Below, piece by piece: positions 32,765-44,122 of a stretch of 64,000 nucleotides of DNA; the stretch's first letter is position 1; the number at the start of each line of letters is the position of its first letter. Below the pieces are notes generated by a model. That model was not told where the DNA came from, ran no database searches, and saw only the letters and a program-made list of their open reading frames with translations. Made by a program: the position numbers and the translations under genes. Origin of the DNA: Kitagawia praeruptora (Eukaryota > Streptophyta > Magnoliopsida > Apiales > Apiaceae); assembly GCA_037693485.1 (NCBI GenBank), contig CM075344.1:95453001-95517000 (forward strand), in the 5' to 3' direction.

Positions 32765-35053
32765 GTTAGAATTTTTTAGGACCCAACTTTGATTGGATCC
32801 TTTCTTACTAGATTTAGAAACAACAGGCTTTGAGAATTTTATCTTTACTTTACCTGTTGTAGAGTCAACTTTAGACTCTAATTTCACAAACTGTTTGTGA
32901 CTAGGAGTTTCAGATTTCAAGGAATAATAGTCATAATACAGTTCATGATATTCTCTACACATGTAAATGGAATGAAGTAAACTACCACAATGATAACAGG
33001 TTTTTTGTGGTTGGTATTGAATTTTCTGAGTCTTGGGGAATCTGGACTCAATTTTCCAAGAAGGTTTTTGATTGCAGTCTAGGGCCAAATGATTATGATT
33101 TCCACACTTATAGCATTTTTTCCTAGGTGCATCAGGTACATTCTTGTAATTATTCTCTTTGTTAATACCTTCTTTTCCATTCCTATTTCTCTTGATCTTG
33201 CTAGACTCTGAAAGACCATCTAATCTCTGTTTCAACTGAGACTTAGACAGAAACCCTATGTTTACATTCTTAGGTTTCTCTAACACTTTCTCATCTGAAT
33301 TACTATTGTTAATCCTTTTGTGTACAACAAGGGTACCTTTTGAATCAACAAATTTAACATGATTAGGTTCAGAAACAATTTTCTTACCTTCAGATTTAGA
33401 TGTGCTAGCTTCTACTTTACTATCATCATTGACAATAGCTACTTTTTCTTCTTGTCTAGCCTTATCAAAACTTAAACCATTAACCTTACCACGAATTCCA
33501 TTTTCAATAATTTCTTGTGTCTTTTTACCAGAAATGTTTATGGTCTTAATCACATCTCTCTCTTCCTCTAGTTCTTTTCTGACATAGTCATAAGCCTCAA
33601 GAATAACACTATAATCATGCTTAGCTTTATTAGAACTTATCTTGTATTCTTCCATTTGAATTAACTTAGATTCAAGAAAATTATTTATATCAACTAACTT
33701 ATCATTCTTACCCTTAAGTTCATCTCTTTCACTAGTAAGAATTCTAAAATTAGTCATAAGATTCTTAAACTCAGCATGGATAGATCTAATTTCATCAGAA
33801 TTTAAGCTATCAAATGAATCAAGAGAGTGAAGTGATACCTTAACAGAAGATGGAGAAGTTTTCTTTGGAGATCCAGGTTTGTCTGAAACATTTGCCATCA
33901 GTGCAATGTTGTCATAATCCAATTCATCTTCAGAATCACTGGAATCAGCCCAATCCTTCTGTGTGACCATAATTGTATTGCCCTTTCCTGAATTCCTAGG
34001 CTTCTTACACTCACTAGCAAAGTGTCCAAGCTCGCTGCAGTTAAAGCACTTGATCTTGGCTTTATCAAGCTTGACAATTGTCCCTTTGCCTTTGTCACTC
34101 TTCTTCTCCTCCTTATTTTAAAAAGGTCCTTTGCTAAATTTTCTCCTATTGAATCTTCCTTTCTTGAAAGCTTTAGCAAACATAGCAAAGAGTTCCTGCA
34201 TCTCAGATTCAGAATCATTGTTGTCAGAGTCCATATCAGTAGTCTCTGACTCAGAACTTTCTTTGCTTTTCTTCTTCCTTGAGTTCTTTACAGCAATCTC
34301 TTCATGCTATTCTTTAGGAAGCTTCTTTAATTCAGATTGAGCAGTAAGTGCAACAGTCTTCATCTTTCCTTCACTCCTGCTCTTCTTCTGCTGCTTGTCA
34401 AGTTCATAAGCTCTTAGTTTTCCATATACTGCTTCTAATGATATCTCATCCAGATCATTAGCTTCCTCAATCGCAGATATCTTCTCATTGTAGAAATCAG
34501 GCAAAGCTTTCATGAACTTTGTATTCATATCCTCCAAGTCATAATATTTACCATGCATGGCCATCTCATTGATGAGTTTTGTAAACCTATCAAAGGTATC
34601 AGTAAGTGACTCACCAGACTTGGATTCAAAGTACTCATACTGTTGTATAAGTAGTGTCCTCATATTCTTCCTGACAGGCTTAGTTCCTTCACAGTGAACC
34701 TTAAGATTGTCCCATATATCCTTAGCAGTTTTACAAGAGAGAACATAGTTAGTGAGAACAGAATCAAGACTTTTGAATAATATGTTTCTCACTTTAACAT
34801 CTTTAAGAACATTCTCCTTGTCCTTATCTGACCACTCAGATTTAGGCTTCTCTGCTGTATGTTCTGGAACAACCACACCATCAACAGTTGCTTGTCCAAC
34901 GACCTTTGTTGGAACAAAAGGTCCATCTCTGATTCTGTCAAGATAATCAGGATCTGTTGCTTCCAGATGATGCAACATCTTTACTTCCCATAGAGTATAT
35001 TCGTTTCTCTTGAGCATAGGAATCTTAGTATTCCCATCCTTATAACCAGACAT
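32762..35053 (-). pseudogene. gag: Element 3 gag, two stops
   Basis: 764 codons run from ATG 35053 to TAA 32762-32764 in one frame, with TAG at 34307-34309 and TAA at 34118-34120. The capsid-type region comes first (EVKMLHHLEATDPDYLDRI, DIWDNLKVHCEG). CCHC knuckles are CFNCSELGHFASEC near residue 334, CYKCGNHNHLALDC near 646 and CYHCGSLLHSIYMC near 684. A long coiled-coil-like, Glu/Lys-rich stretch separates knuckle 1 from 2. The third knuckle runs into a Tyr-rich REYHELYYDYYSLK block, also seen in elements 4 and 5. The start is chosen by the conserved position relative to the primer site. Confidence 0.92.
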
Positions 35054-35088
35054 GATTGCAGATCTTTATGATTATTCGAAATCAACCT

Positions 35089-35100
35089 GCTCTGATACCA
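35089..35100 (-). promoter_or_regulatory. Element 3 primer binding site
   Basis: TGGTATCAGAGC on the - strand, two bases from the 5' LTR, is a perfect match to the initiator-Met-tRNA primer site. Confidence 0.95.
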
Positions 35101-35102
35101 AT

Positions 35103-35404
35103 TGTTAACTCAAATAACTTGTAGAAGGGGGGGGGTTTGAATACAAGTTATATAATCGTGTCTGATTTTTGCTTGGTTATATGAACAAGAATAAACGAAT
35201 GAATCAAACTCTGTTTGTATTAATAAGATCAAATACAAACTCTACCAAAGGTGTACAAATACCTTTAGCAGCTGCTGACAATACAAATCTCTCTCTCTGT
35301 TTGCACTCTCGTATACTTACTATTACAAACCTCACGAACTATTTTTACAATGACATAGAGAGAGTATTTATAATGCTTCCTATCAACTAATTACAGAAAG
35401 ATAA
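35103..35404 (-). repeat. Element 3 5' LTR, part next to PBS
   Basis: 302 bp of the 710-bp LTR, with the C-loop hairpin (35114-35151) and TATAAATA (35365-35372, - strand). It is cut by element 4 at GATAA (35400-35404) and continues at 58160. Confidence 0.95.
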
Positions 35405-36034
35405 TGTTAGGCCGAATACACAATATATAATCAAGTACTGTATGAGAGAATAACAAGAACACACATTTTAATACTTAAAAACTGTTTGGAATTAATAATT
35501 CCTCTCTCATTGATGTAAAATATCACAGAGAGCTGCTTGGTTACAATGAATAATATTCGTTCACGATGGATACCCTTCTTGGGTTAACCTAACTGTATTT
35601 ATAAGATATACAGCTACATACAATCATTAATTGATTCTCCTATAATTAGGCTATACAATTGATATCAATTACGATTGCTACACGTCTTCTAAGTCAACTC
35701 AATCTCTTTGACAGCTATCCAATCTTCAAAGATATTGCTTCCATGTTTATCTTGAATTAATATTCAATCTCTGTTGACTTGTAGACGCTTTCAGTAGACA
35801 GACTTTAACAAACTCTATTGCGCTCCTAGCCAGCAGTGTTTGCGCTTCATTCTGTCAGCCAGCAGCGTTTGCACTTCCTTCTGTCAGCATTTGCGCTTCC
35901 TTCTGTCAGCGTTTGCGCTTCCTTCTGTCAGCGTATACTCAAACTCTGCTACGACTGCTTTCATTAACAAGTTAAACTCTTTTTCCCTGTAACACTTAAA
36001 CACTGACATTAAATCACATCAATTATATCTAACA
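35405..36034 (-). repeat. Element 4 3' LTR (630 bp)
   Basis: On the - strand it starts TGTTAGATAT and ends GGCCTAACA. TATAAATA on the - strand is at 35596-35603. It lacks the C-run hairpin of the other families. A short tandem array is at 35831-35941. Confidence 0.95.
35831..35941 (-). repeat. 22-bp tandem array in element 4 U3
   Basis: On the + strand, CAGCGTTTGCGCTTCCTTCT-type units repeat four to five times, two of exact 22-bp spacing. The same array is at 57951-58060 in the other LTR. The related 3' LTR of element 2 (63820-63880) shows about one unit, so the array expanded within the family. It lies upstream of the TATA box and may add activator sites. Confidence 0.7.
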
Positions 36035-36044
36035 ATCTCCCCCA
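36035..36044 (-). promoter_or_regulatory. Element 4 polypurine tract
   Basis: TGGGGGAGAT on the - strand directly precedes the 3' LTR. Confidence 0.9.
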
Positions 36045-36233
36045 ACTTGTTCATTAGAAAAATGTACAAGTTCACAGTAATTGATGATGTCAAAACAATC
36101 AAATAAAATCACAGTGTTTAACATTTAACCAGAGTTTAATCTTGACTTAACAAAATCTACAGAAAATTTGAATTACTTACAAATTCTGTCTATCTAACCT
36201 CCTCAAGATCTGGTGTTGTTCTGAGATAATCTA

Positions 36234-36799
36234 TCAACAGTCTTCTCTCTGCATAACTTCCTTGATTTCTCTTAAATCGGGATCATTTTCATCAGTCTGA
36301 TAGATAGCAGCTCTTAGATCGTAGATTTTATTTCTCCTCATTTCGTTTCCCAGTCTTATGAACTTTACTTCCTCTGATTGAGAATTAAAATCAAGAACTG
36401 TAATACCCAGATCAGTCTTTAACTTTGCAGTTCCCTTCTTCATTTCAACAAGGTTCCCATTCCAATCTCTGTATTTAGGTACATACTCTTCAGTAGTCTT
36501 TGATCCAGTAAAGGCTTTGGCTCTCATCATATATTCCCTTATGGAATTAGCAATGAGTTCTGTTCGTCGATTTCTGACCCTGAATATATACAGAACATAT
36601 TGAAGTTCTTCAAACAGCTTGAGCTTGATCGCATCTTCATTCACTCTATACACTGTTCCATCTGCCATGAAGTACAACAGGAAGTGAATATCTAAACTCT
36701 TTTGGTGAAATAGTTGAACTGATTCCAATTTGTCCAGATTCTCTTGAATAATACCAGAACCAAGAGAGACAAGTGAAGAGGGATCTCTTGGACTATTAC
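36234..36799 (-). pseudogene. Element 4 env-like ORF, C-terminal part
   Basis: The frame continues directly from the N-terminal part (46973-49948) if element 5 and one ATTAC are ignored. It encodes the conserved end domain: FLLYFMADGTVYRV, then LQYVLYIFRVRNRR, VPKYRDWNGNLVEMKKGTAK, LGNEMRRNKIYDLRAAIYQT. Elements 2 and 5 share this layout. Near the end a 19-nt loss between GCAGAGAG repeats, relative to element 2, gives an early TGA at 36234-36236. No membrane segment is seen. Confidence 0.8.
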
Positions 36800-37287
36800 T
36801 GTTGCCCAGTAAATAACAATTGTAGAAGGGGGGTTGAATACAATTGTATAAGATTTTCGACTTAAAACAAATAACACAAGTATGAATCAATAACAGCTTT
36901 ATTAACTCTGATATAAAACTGTTACAAAACTCTCTTAAGAAATTCTTATGTTCTTAAGAGCTGCTAGGTTACAATATAACTCGTGTAAGCAATTACATAA
37001 TGTAAAACCTAAACTGTGTTTATATAGTGTACACAATTGCACTATCAATTACAAGATATTCTAAATCAATTACATATATCTCTGAATGCATATCTTGTAT
37101 GATAGCTGCATCCCTACAAATTAGGAACCGACATATCAATCTTCCTTGATCTCTGGTCTGATGAGAATCTTCATCAAATACTGACCAGCTTCTAATCCTG
37201 ATAATCCAATACTGACGTTGTATTCCTGATGACATCAGCATCAGTATCTGATCAGATCCTGATCATCTCTTGAATCAATATCTAATA
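36800..37287 (-). repeat. Element 5 3' LTR (488 bp)
   Basis: On the - strand it starts TATTAGATAT, so the terminal TG has become TA, while the other LTR keeps TG. It ends GGGCAACA. TATATAAA (- strand) is at 37019-37026. TGACATCA at 37230-37237 stands where the other LTR has TGACGTCA. Confidence 0.95.
36816..36847 (-). other. C-loop hairpin of element 5 LTR
   Basis: ACAATTGTA (36816-36824) pairs with TACAATTGT (36839-36847), 9 bp, loop of 14 nt with a six-base G run (+ strand). The other copy is at 46501-46532. Confidence 0.65.
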
Positions 37288-37297
37288 ATCTCCCCCA
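37288..37297 (-). promoter_or_regulatory. Element 5 polypurine tract
   Basis: TGGGGGAGAT on the - strand directly precedes the 3' LTR. Confidence 0.9.
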
Positions 37298-37367
37298 ATT
37301 TGTTCTTTATAAAACAAAGCACAAATTCCTTGATTCAAGATGTCAAAAACTCAAAACAAAATACCTT

Positions 37368-40300
37368 CTAAAAATCATCAGGAACAGTTTCAGAAATTCT
37401 TTGATAGAACAGATTCAGTCTCAAGAATTCAGATAACAATTCTTCTTCCTTGCTTTCAAGAATTTGAATCAGTTTCTTCTTCAGATTTTTGAGTTCTTCA
37501 TCTTCCTCATTAATCTAATAAATAGCTGCCCTGAGATTCTGAATTGAGTTTCTCGGAAGATCTAAGTCACCTAGCAACACATAAGCAATTTCCTTCCCAT
37601 CTGGATTTAGAGACAGTTGTTCCATGCCTAGATACACTTCTTTAACAGCTGTACCTTTCTTCATTTCAACCTCTATATCTCTTAAATTTAAGTACATGGG
37701 AATATAATTGCCATCATACCTTGTTCCTCCATCCATGAATCTCTGTCTAATCTTCATGTAAATCATGACACACCAATTTTGATAAACTTCTCTTTCACTA
37801 ACATTTATTCTTTTACTTCTGAGAAGATACAGAACATATTTCAGCTCTTTTGCAGATTTACACAACAATTCATGAATAGGAATCTTCTTCACACTTCCAT
37901 CTTTCATGAAGTACACCAGCTTCTCTATTTTCTTTGCATCAGCATGACAATCAGCAATAATAGCAACAGCTTCAAGTTTCCAAAGATGATCTACAGTTAA
38001 CTCATCCCCAATCTTGTCAACTAGAGCATATTGATCAGTTTGTGCAATGAAAATAACCAGTGCATGACTATATCCAATTCCTCCTCTTGTGCCAGGTTCC
38101 CATCCTCTCAAACCAGATTGCATACTCACCCATTTTGGTGGACTTTCAGCAATAAATGTAGTAGACTCTGTTTTAACAATCAGAAATTCATTGATCAAAG
38201 AAGACTCTTTTATCAATCCAGCTGATATGAACACAACTGGTTTTCTATAATCAACCTTATCCTCCTCCCTTTTCTTACTCTTCTTCTTCTCATTTGTTGG
38301 ATAATCCTGCTGATGTTCAGGAACAGATCTATCTCTATCATACCATAACTTCCTGTCTGATCTATGAACATTTCTTAAGTAATCTCTGGTTGTTATCTTT
38401 TCTGCTTTTCTGGCTTTAGCTCTGATTTCACTTTCTCTCTCAAATCTACTGAAGTTTTCTTGTTCATACTCCAATGTATCTTCAAAAACTTCCATATTGT
38501 GAAATTCAACCACAACCTTAAGAATCATAATCTTAAGTTCTTTTAAAATTTCAGCCTCTTCAGAATCAGAAACAACATCAGAAATTGAATGAACGACTGA
38601 CTTCTCATTAGATGCAGTAGATTGAACAGCTACCTTACTCTTCCTTTTCAAAGGCAATATCTCCTCTTCAATTTCTTCAGGAGCATTGAATCTGTTGTCT
38701 GGAGTTGATGCAAGAGATAGTGGAGTTTTCTTCTTTTCATTTTCAAAAACATCTTTCAATTTGATTCCACTAGATCTTGTTTGCCTTGTACTTGTTTGAG
38801 CAGATAATCTTCCTCTACTTCTTTATCTTCCTCCTCTGCCTCTTCCTCTTCTTGCAGCAAGAGCTTTATTCTGTTTTGCAAACTCTTCAAAGATCCTGTT
38901 CTGTTCTTCTAAGAACTCATCAGTAGTCATGTTTGGATTTTCTTCAGTAGATAAAACAAGTGCTTTCTCAGCATGATACTGTTGAACTCTTTTGTCTTTA
39001 TGAAATAATTTAAGAACACAACCATCCCCAGTGTCAAGTTCATGAAACAGATTAGCAGCATCTTCATCCTGTTCCACATACACATCATCCTCAGGAATAG
39101 TTGACAGAGTTTGACCAGGTGTCACAAACTGTTCTTCTTTTGGATTCTGAGATTGCATCATTATTGTCACTGTCTTCTTTCCAGATTCAGAAACATGAGT
39201 TGACTGTTTAGTTTGAGTCTTCGTTCTCTTTGACACTAAAGCAGCATCAGAGGTTTCAACTTTATGATGTGACTTAGCACCACCATCATTTCCAGAATTA
39301 TTATCATCCTTTTGTACAACTGGATCAGGTGAACATTTTGTTTTGACTATCTTCTCCCCCTTTTTGACCTCAGTATCGTCCTGAATGAAGAAAGACAATA
39401 TAAGCTTGAGGGTTTCATCAATAGTATCAACTTTTGATTCCAAGACAGTCATTCTAGAATCCAATCTCTTGTCAAGAGCTTTAATATCATCTGCAAGAAG
39501 GCGTGCTTGCGAAGCAGTAGCAGATATAGAAACAGATGTTTGAATACCCGCTTAAAATTTATCAGTTACAGCCTTCATAGAGTCAATCTCACTCTTCAAT
39601 CCCTTTGCTAGAAGAGCATTGGTTTTGAGAAGAGCCTTAAGTTCAGGTGTCGGCATCCGCGTAGCAATATGACCAGAATGAAAAAGAGCATTTTGAAAAT
39701 TCATCTCAGCAGTCGGTTCATTCCATTCTGTATCCCATTCATGTCCCCTTGCAGCTCGAGTATCAGGAGGAAGAAGTGAACTATACTCCCCTCTGAATTC
39801 TTCTTGAGTCATTGACTGCATGTATCTACTTGAAGACCCATAAGTAGATTGGAGACTTGTTTTTATAGCTGCCTGCATTTGCTTTGTTTCAAGATCAGCA
39901 TGATCATCATCATCATCATCATCATCTGAGCCACCACCAGCCTCAGGAAGTTTATCTTCAATATTGTCATCAGGAAGCATAACACCTTTCATTTTCAAAA
40001 CACCAGTGGATACAGCTGGTGAATCCTGATGACCTGCAGAGAAATTAGTAACATTTCCTAAATCTCTCTTTTCTTTTAAAGTGATCTCATCACTTCTCAC
40101 AATGTTACCTAAGTTACTTTCAATAGCAACTTCTACCTCACTAGAAGTTAATAACTTCTCACTCTTTTCTACCTCTCCTTTTGCCAGTTCAGGAGACTGC
40201 CTCTCATCACTCTTCTTTTTCTCTAAATGTTCACTCTCAATCTCACAAGAAAGGTTCTGGCTCATTAAATGTGAAGAAATAAGAGGTGGCTGAGAAGAGT

Positions 40301-43300
40301 GGTCTGAAGTCATACAAATAGAGGTATCCCTTTTATCACGTCTATCTGTAATCATACTATCAGTAGTAAATGAAGTAGAGAAAGAGATGTTACCTGATGA
40401 AGTAGTTAAAGAATCCACTGGCCTTGCTGAAATTGGCTCAATAAGCAATGGAATAAGTAGATCAGTAGTACATTCATCAGGATTGACCACTGCAACTATA
40501 GCATGACTTGCATCAGTATTTGCTACTGATGGTTCTTGTGTAGCCTGAGGTTTTGAAGCTTCTTCAACACATTGAGTCAAAGGTTCTTGTGTGCTTCCCT
40601 CAAATGCAGTGTCAGCAATCACTCTATCACATTCAGCAATGTGCAAATCATGAGCAGCTTTTTCTGCCAGACTTCTAGCAAGTTCAATTTCAATTTCAGA
40701 AGCCCCTTGAGTATTGTCAGGAAACTCCCCTGCTGATATGAGTTTGCCAGCATCTTCACTTTGAGAAGATGGTTCTTGTGGGGCAGGAATATTCTTGTCT
40801 TCACCTTCCCTTTGAGAAGATGGTTCTTGTGGGACTATTCCTTCAGAAATGTCTGCACCTACACTATGAGTAGGTGGTTCTTTTGTGACTGGATCTGCAA
40901 TAGCTTCTGAACTCCTTTGAAGTTCAGGTTCTTGTGGGCTGGATCCTCTCAGAGATGACACAGTAGTCCTCTGTTTCTTCTGTCTGTGAAAGACATTTGC
41001 TTCAGCAGTTTTTACTTCAAGTGGTGATGGTTTAACACCCAGCTGAGCAGCAATAGCATTTACTTGATCGACAGACATCTCAATAATTCTTCTCTTTGGA
41101 GATTCAGATGCTGGAGAATCAGAAATCTCAACAGTCTTCATAGGTGAATTATTTGGAGTAGAGATGTCAGGATTAGCAGTAGCGTCAGGAACTGATGATC
41201 CATCCTGATTAACAACATCAGGATTGCCTTCCGTAGCATCAGTAAGATTCAGAAATTCTGTGTGATCAACAAATTTGCCTTTGCTGATTAATCTTCTTCT
41301 TTTCTTTGGCTTTTCAGAGACAGCCACTTCTCTTGTATCAACAACATCAATCTCCTTCTTTTTCAACAAGACTGATATAGGCATTGTATCATCATCAGAA
41401 TCAGAAATAGCTCCTTGATCAACTTTCCTTTTCACTCCTGTTCCTTTATTCAAACCAGATGTTTCAAGAACCCTTTGTTCACCCCCTTGTGACTTCATTT
41501 GAGAGTGAGTTGGAGTGGAGAAATCCTTTGACCCTGATTGCCTCTCAGACACATCAGATCTAGCTGATTTCTTTGAGTATTTTGACTGATTGATAAAAAT
41601 CCCTTCATCAGTCTGTTTAACTTGAAGACCTAAGAAATAGCTCATTTCACCCATCATGCTCATTTGATATCTCGACTGCATTAGCTTTGAAAACTTCTCA
41701 CACAGCTTAGTATTAGATGACCCAAAAATGATATCATCAACATATATTTGAACTAACAGCAAATCCTTACCATGATTCAAATAAAACAAGGTTTTATCAA
41801 TTGTACCTCTGTTGAATCCACTTTCCAGTAAGAATTGAGCTAGGGTTTCATACCAGGCTCTTGTAGCTTGCTTTAGTCCATAAAGTGCTTTATCCAGTCT
41901 ATAGACATGATCTGGATGTTTGGGATCAATAAATCCAGGAGGTTGTTCAACATATACCTCCTCTTCCAGTTCTCCATTGAGAAATGCACTTTTTACATCC
42001 ATCTGGAATACTTTGAATTTCTTGTGGGCTGCATATGCCAGAAAAATTCTGATGGCCTCCAGTCTTGCAACAGGAGCAAAAGTCTCATCATAATCTATTC
42101 CTTCCTGTTGAGAATACCCCTTTGCTACTAGTCTTGCTTTATTTCTCACAATCGTGCCATCTGAATCAGTCTTGTTTCTGAATACCCACTTTGTACCTAC
42201 AATAGACCTTCCTTTGGGTCTTGGTACAAGTTTCCAGACTTCATTTCTTTCAAACTCATTCAGTTCTTCTTGCATAGCTGTCACCCAATCAGCATCCTTA
42301 AGTGCATCTTCAACTTTCTTGGGCTCCTCCTTTGACAGAAAGTTATTATATAAACATTCATTTTGAGTTGCACTTCTTGTCTTAACACCTGCTTCAGGAT
42401 TCCCAATGATTAAATCAGGAGTATGACTTTTTGTCCATTTCCTTGCTGATGGTAAGTCATTTCTTGAACTGGATGCTCCCCCTGGATTGGTGTTTTCTTC
42501 AAAAGAACTAGAGTTGCTAGAAGCTCCCCCTGAGATAGTGTTATCTCTTTCTGATATACTATCTTGATTGTCACTTGAGTCTGTTTCTGATGAATCTCTA
42601 CTTGATGTTTGAGTTGTATCAGCACTAGTGATGTCTCGCTCTTGCTCCCCCTCAACATTTGCATTATTTGAGTCATCATCAGTAACAGGTGTTTGATCAG
42701 GAATTGATCGATCGTCAGGATCTGACGGAATATCAGTATCTGACGTGACTTCATCAGGATTGTTGGTAGCTTCATTTGCAAAAGTCAAACTGTCATGAGA
42801 GTCTTCTTTTATTCCTGTTAGCTTTCTATCATCAAAAGATACATTAATAGACTCCATGACTGTCTTTGTTCTTAGATTGTAGACTTTAAAGGCTCTTGTT
42901 GTTGGATAGCCAATAAAGATGGCCTCATCAGCTTTTGTCTCAAATTTTCCTAGCTGTTCTGGATGAGGTCTTAGAACAAAGCACTTGCAGCCAAACACAT
43001 GTAGATGCTTCAAACTTGGCTTCTTTTCCTTAATCATCTGATAAGGAGTTACACCATGTCTGTTGATTAGTGTAATATTTTGAGTGTAACAAGCTGTGTT
43101 GACTGCTTCTGCCCAGAAATATGTAGGTAGTTTAGCTTCTTCCAACATAGTTCTGCCAGCTTCGATAAGAGTTCTGTTCTTTCTTTCAACTACTCCATTT
43201 TGCTGAGGAGTGCCAGGAGCAGAGAATTGTTGAACTATTCCTTTGTATTTGCAGAACTCTTCCATTGCTGAATTCTTGAATTCAGTCCCATTATCACTTC

Positions 43301-44096
43301 TCAGAATCTTGACTTTGTATTCCGTGCCAGTTTCAATAAGTCTAACATGGTCCAGTAGTATTTCAGCAGTTTCATCTTTTCTGTGAAGAAAATGAACCCA
43401 GGTAAATCTAGTATATTCATCAACAATGACTAGAGTATACCTTTTCTTACTGATGGACATAATATTCACTGGTCCAAACAAGTCGAGGTGTAGCATGTGA
43501 TATGGTTCATCAATTGAGGATTCAGATTTACTCTTGAATGATGTCCTTCTCTGTTTAGCCTTCTGACAAGCATCACAGAGTCCATCAGGAGTATATAGAG
43601 CCTTTGGTAATCCTCTCACCAAGTCTTTCTTAACCAACTCATTTATATTGTTGAAGTTGAGATGAGAAAGCTTCTTATGCCAATTCCAACTTTCATCTAC
43701 AGATGCTTTACTGATGAGGCATGTAGTTGGATTTTCAGTATTAGTGTGAATGTTGGCTTCATAAATGTTACCATGTCTTTGACCTGTTAATGCAATCTTT
43801 CCTGAAGATTTGCTAATAACTTCAAAATGAGTATCATTAAAGTTGACACGATAACCTCTGTCTGTGATCTGACTAACACTCAACAGATTGTGCTTTAGTC
43901 CTTTCACCAGAGCTACTTTCTCAATGATGACATTTCCAATTACAATGCTGCCATATCCCAAAGTTTGTCCAATGTTGCCATCTCCATAAGACACAGTTGG
44001 GCCAGCCTTTTCCTCAAATTCTGATAGCAAGGTTTTGTCTCCAGTCATGTGCACAGAGCATCCACTATCCATGACTAACACATTTTTCTTTTTACC
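37368..44096 (-). pseudogene. pol: Element 5 pol fused to env-like ORF
   Basis: One frame from the gag-pol junction to the stop at 37368-37370. The first 1516 codons, to TAA 39552-39554, are open. Protease has MDSGCSVHMTG. Integrase has HLDLFGPV, RSDNGTEF and VERKNRTL. RT runs through YVDDIIFGS and MSYFLGLQVKQT, and breaks off at NQSKYSKK near 41575. The frame then passes straight into env-like sequence (basic KKRRRLISKGK block, Pro/Ser/Glu-rich repeats SQEPSSQ, a DDDDDDD run). Later in-frame stops are TAA 39552-39554, TAA 38823-38825 and TAG 37515-37517. The end domain resembles elements 2 and 4 (YFMKDGSVKKI, LKYVLYLLR). RNase H is absent. The join may give a fusion protein, or be a by-product of deletion. 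Confidence 0.9.
39353..39365 (-). promoter_or_regulatory. PPT-like tract inside element 5 env-like region
   Basis: AAAAAGGGGGAGA on the - strand, coding VKKGE. Identical to the tracts in elements 2, 3 and 4. Confidence 0.55.
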
Positions 44097-44122
44097 CTGC
44101 AATCAGAATCACAAAGAACTCA
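44096..44122 (-). other. Splice-acceptor-like site at element 5 gag-pol junction
   Basis: On the - strand CTAAC and the gag TGA (44120-44122) are followed by GTTCTTTGTGATTCTGATTG and then CAG/GG, with AG at 44097-44098. The pol frame has its own TGA just before the TTG, so gag and pol do not overlap. Confidence 0.5.

Noticed and set aside
34307..34309. Readthrough or recoding signal at the TAG in element 3 gag
   Set aside because: Stops are at different positions in each gag (5717 and 6611; 34307 and 34118; 56903 and 56765), so they are independent mutations, not a shared signal.
35831..35941. Short regular repeats that might suggest a CRISPR-like array
   Set aside because: Units are directly adjacent with no unique spacers, sit inside an LTR, and the DNA is plant.
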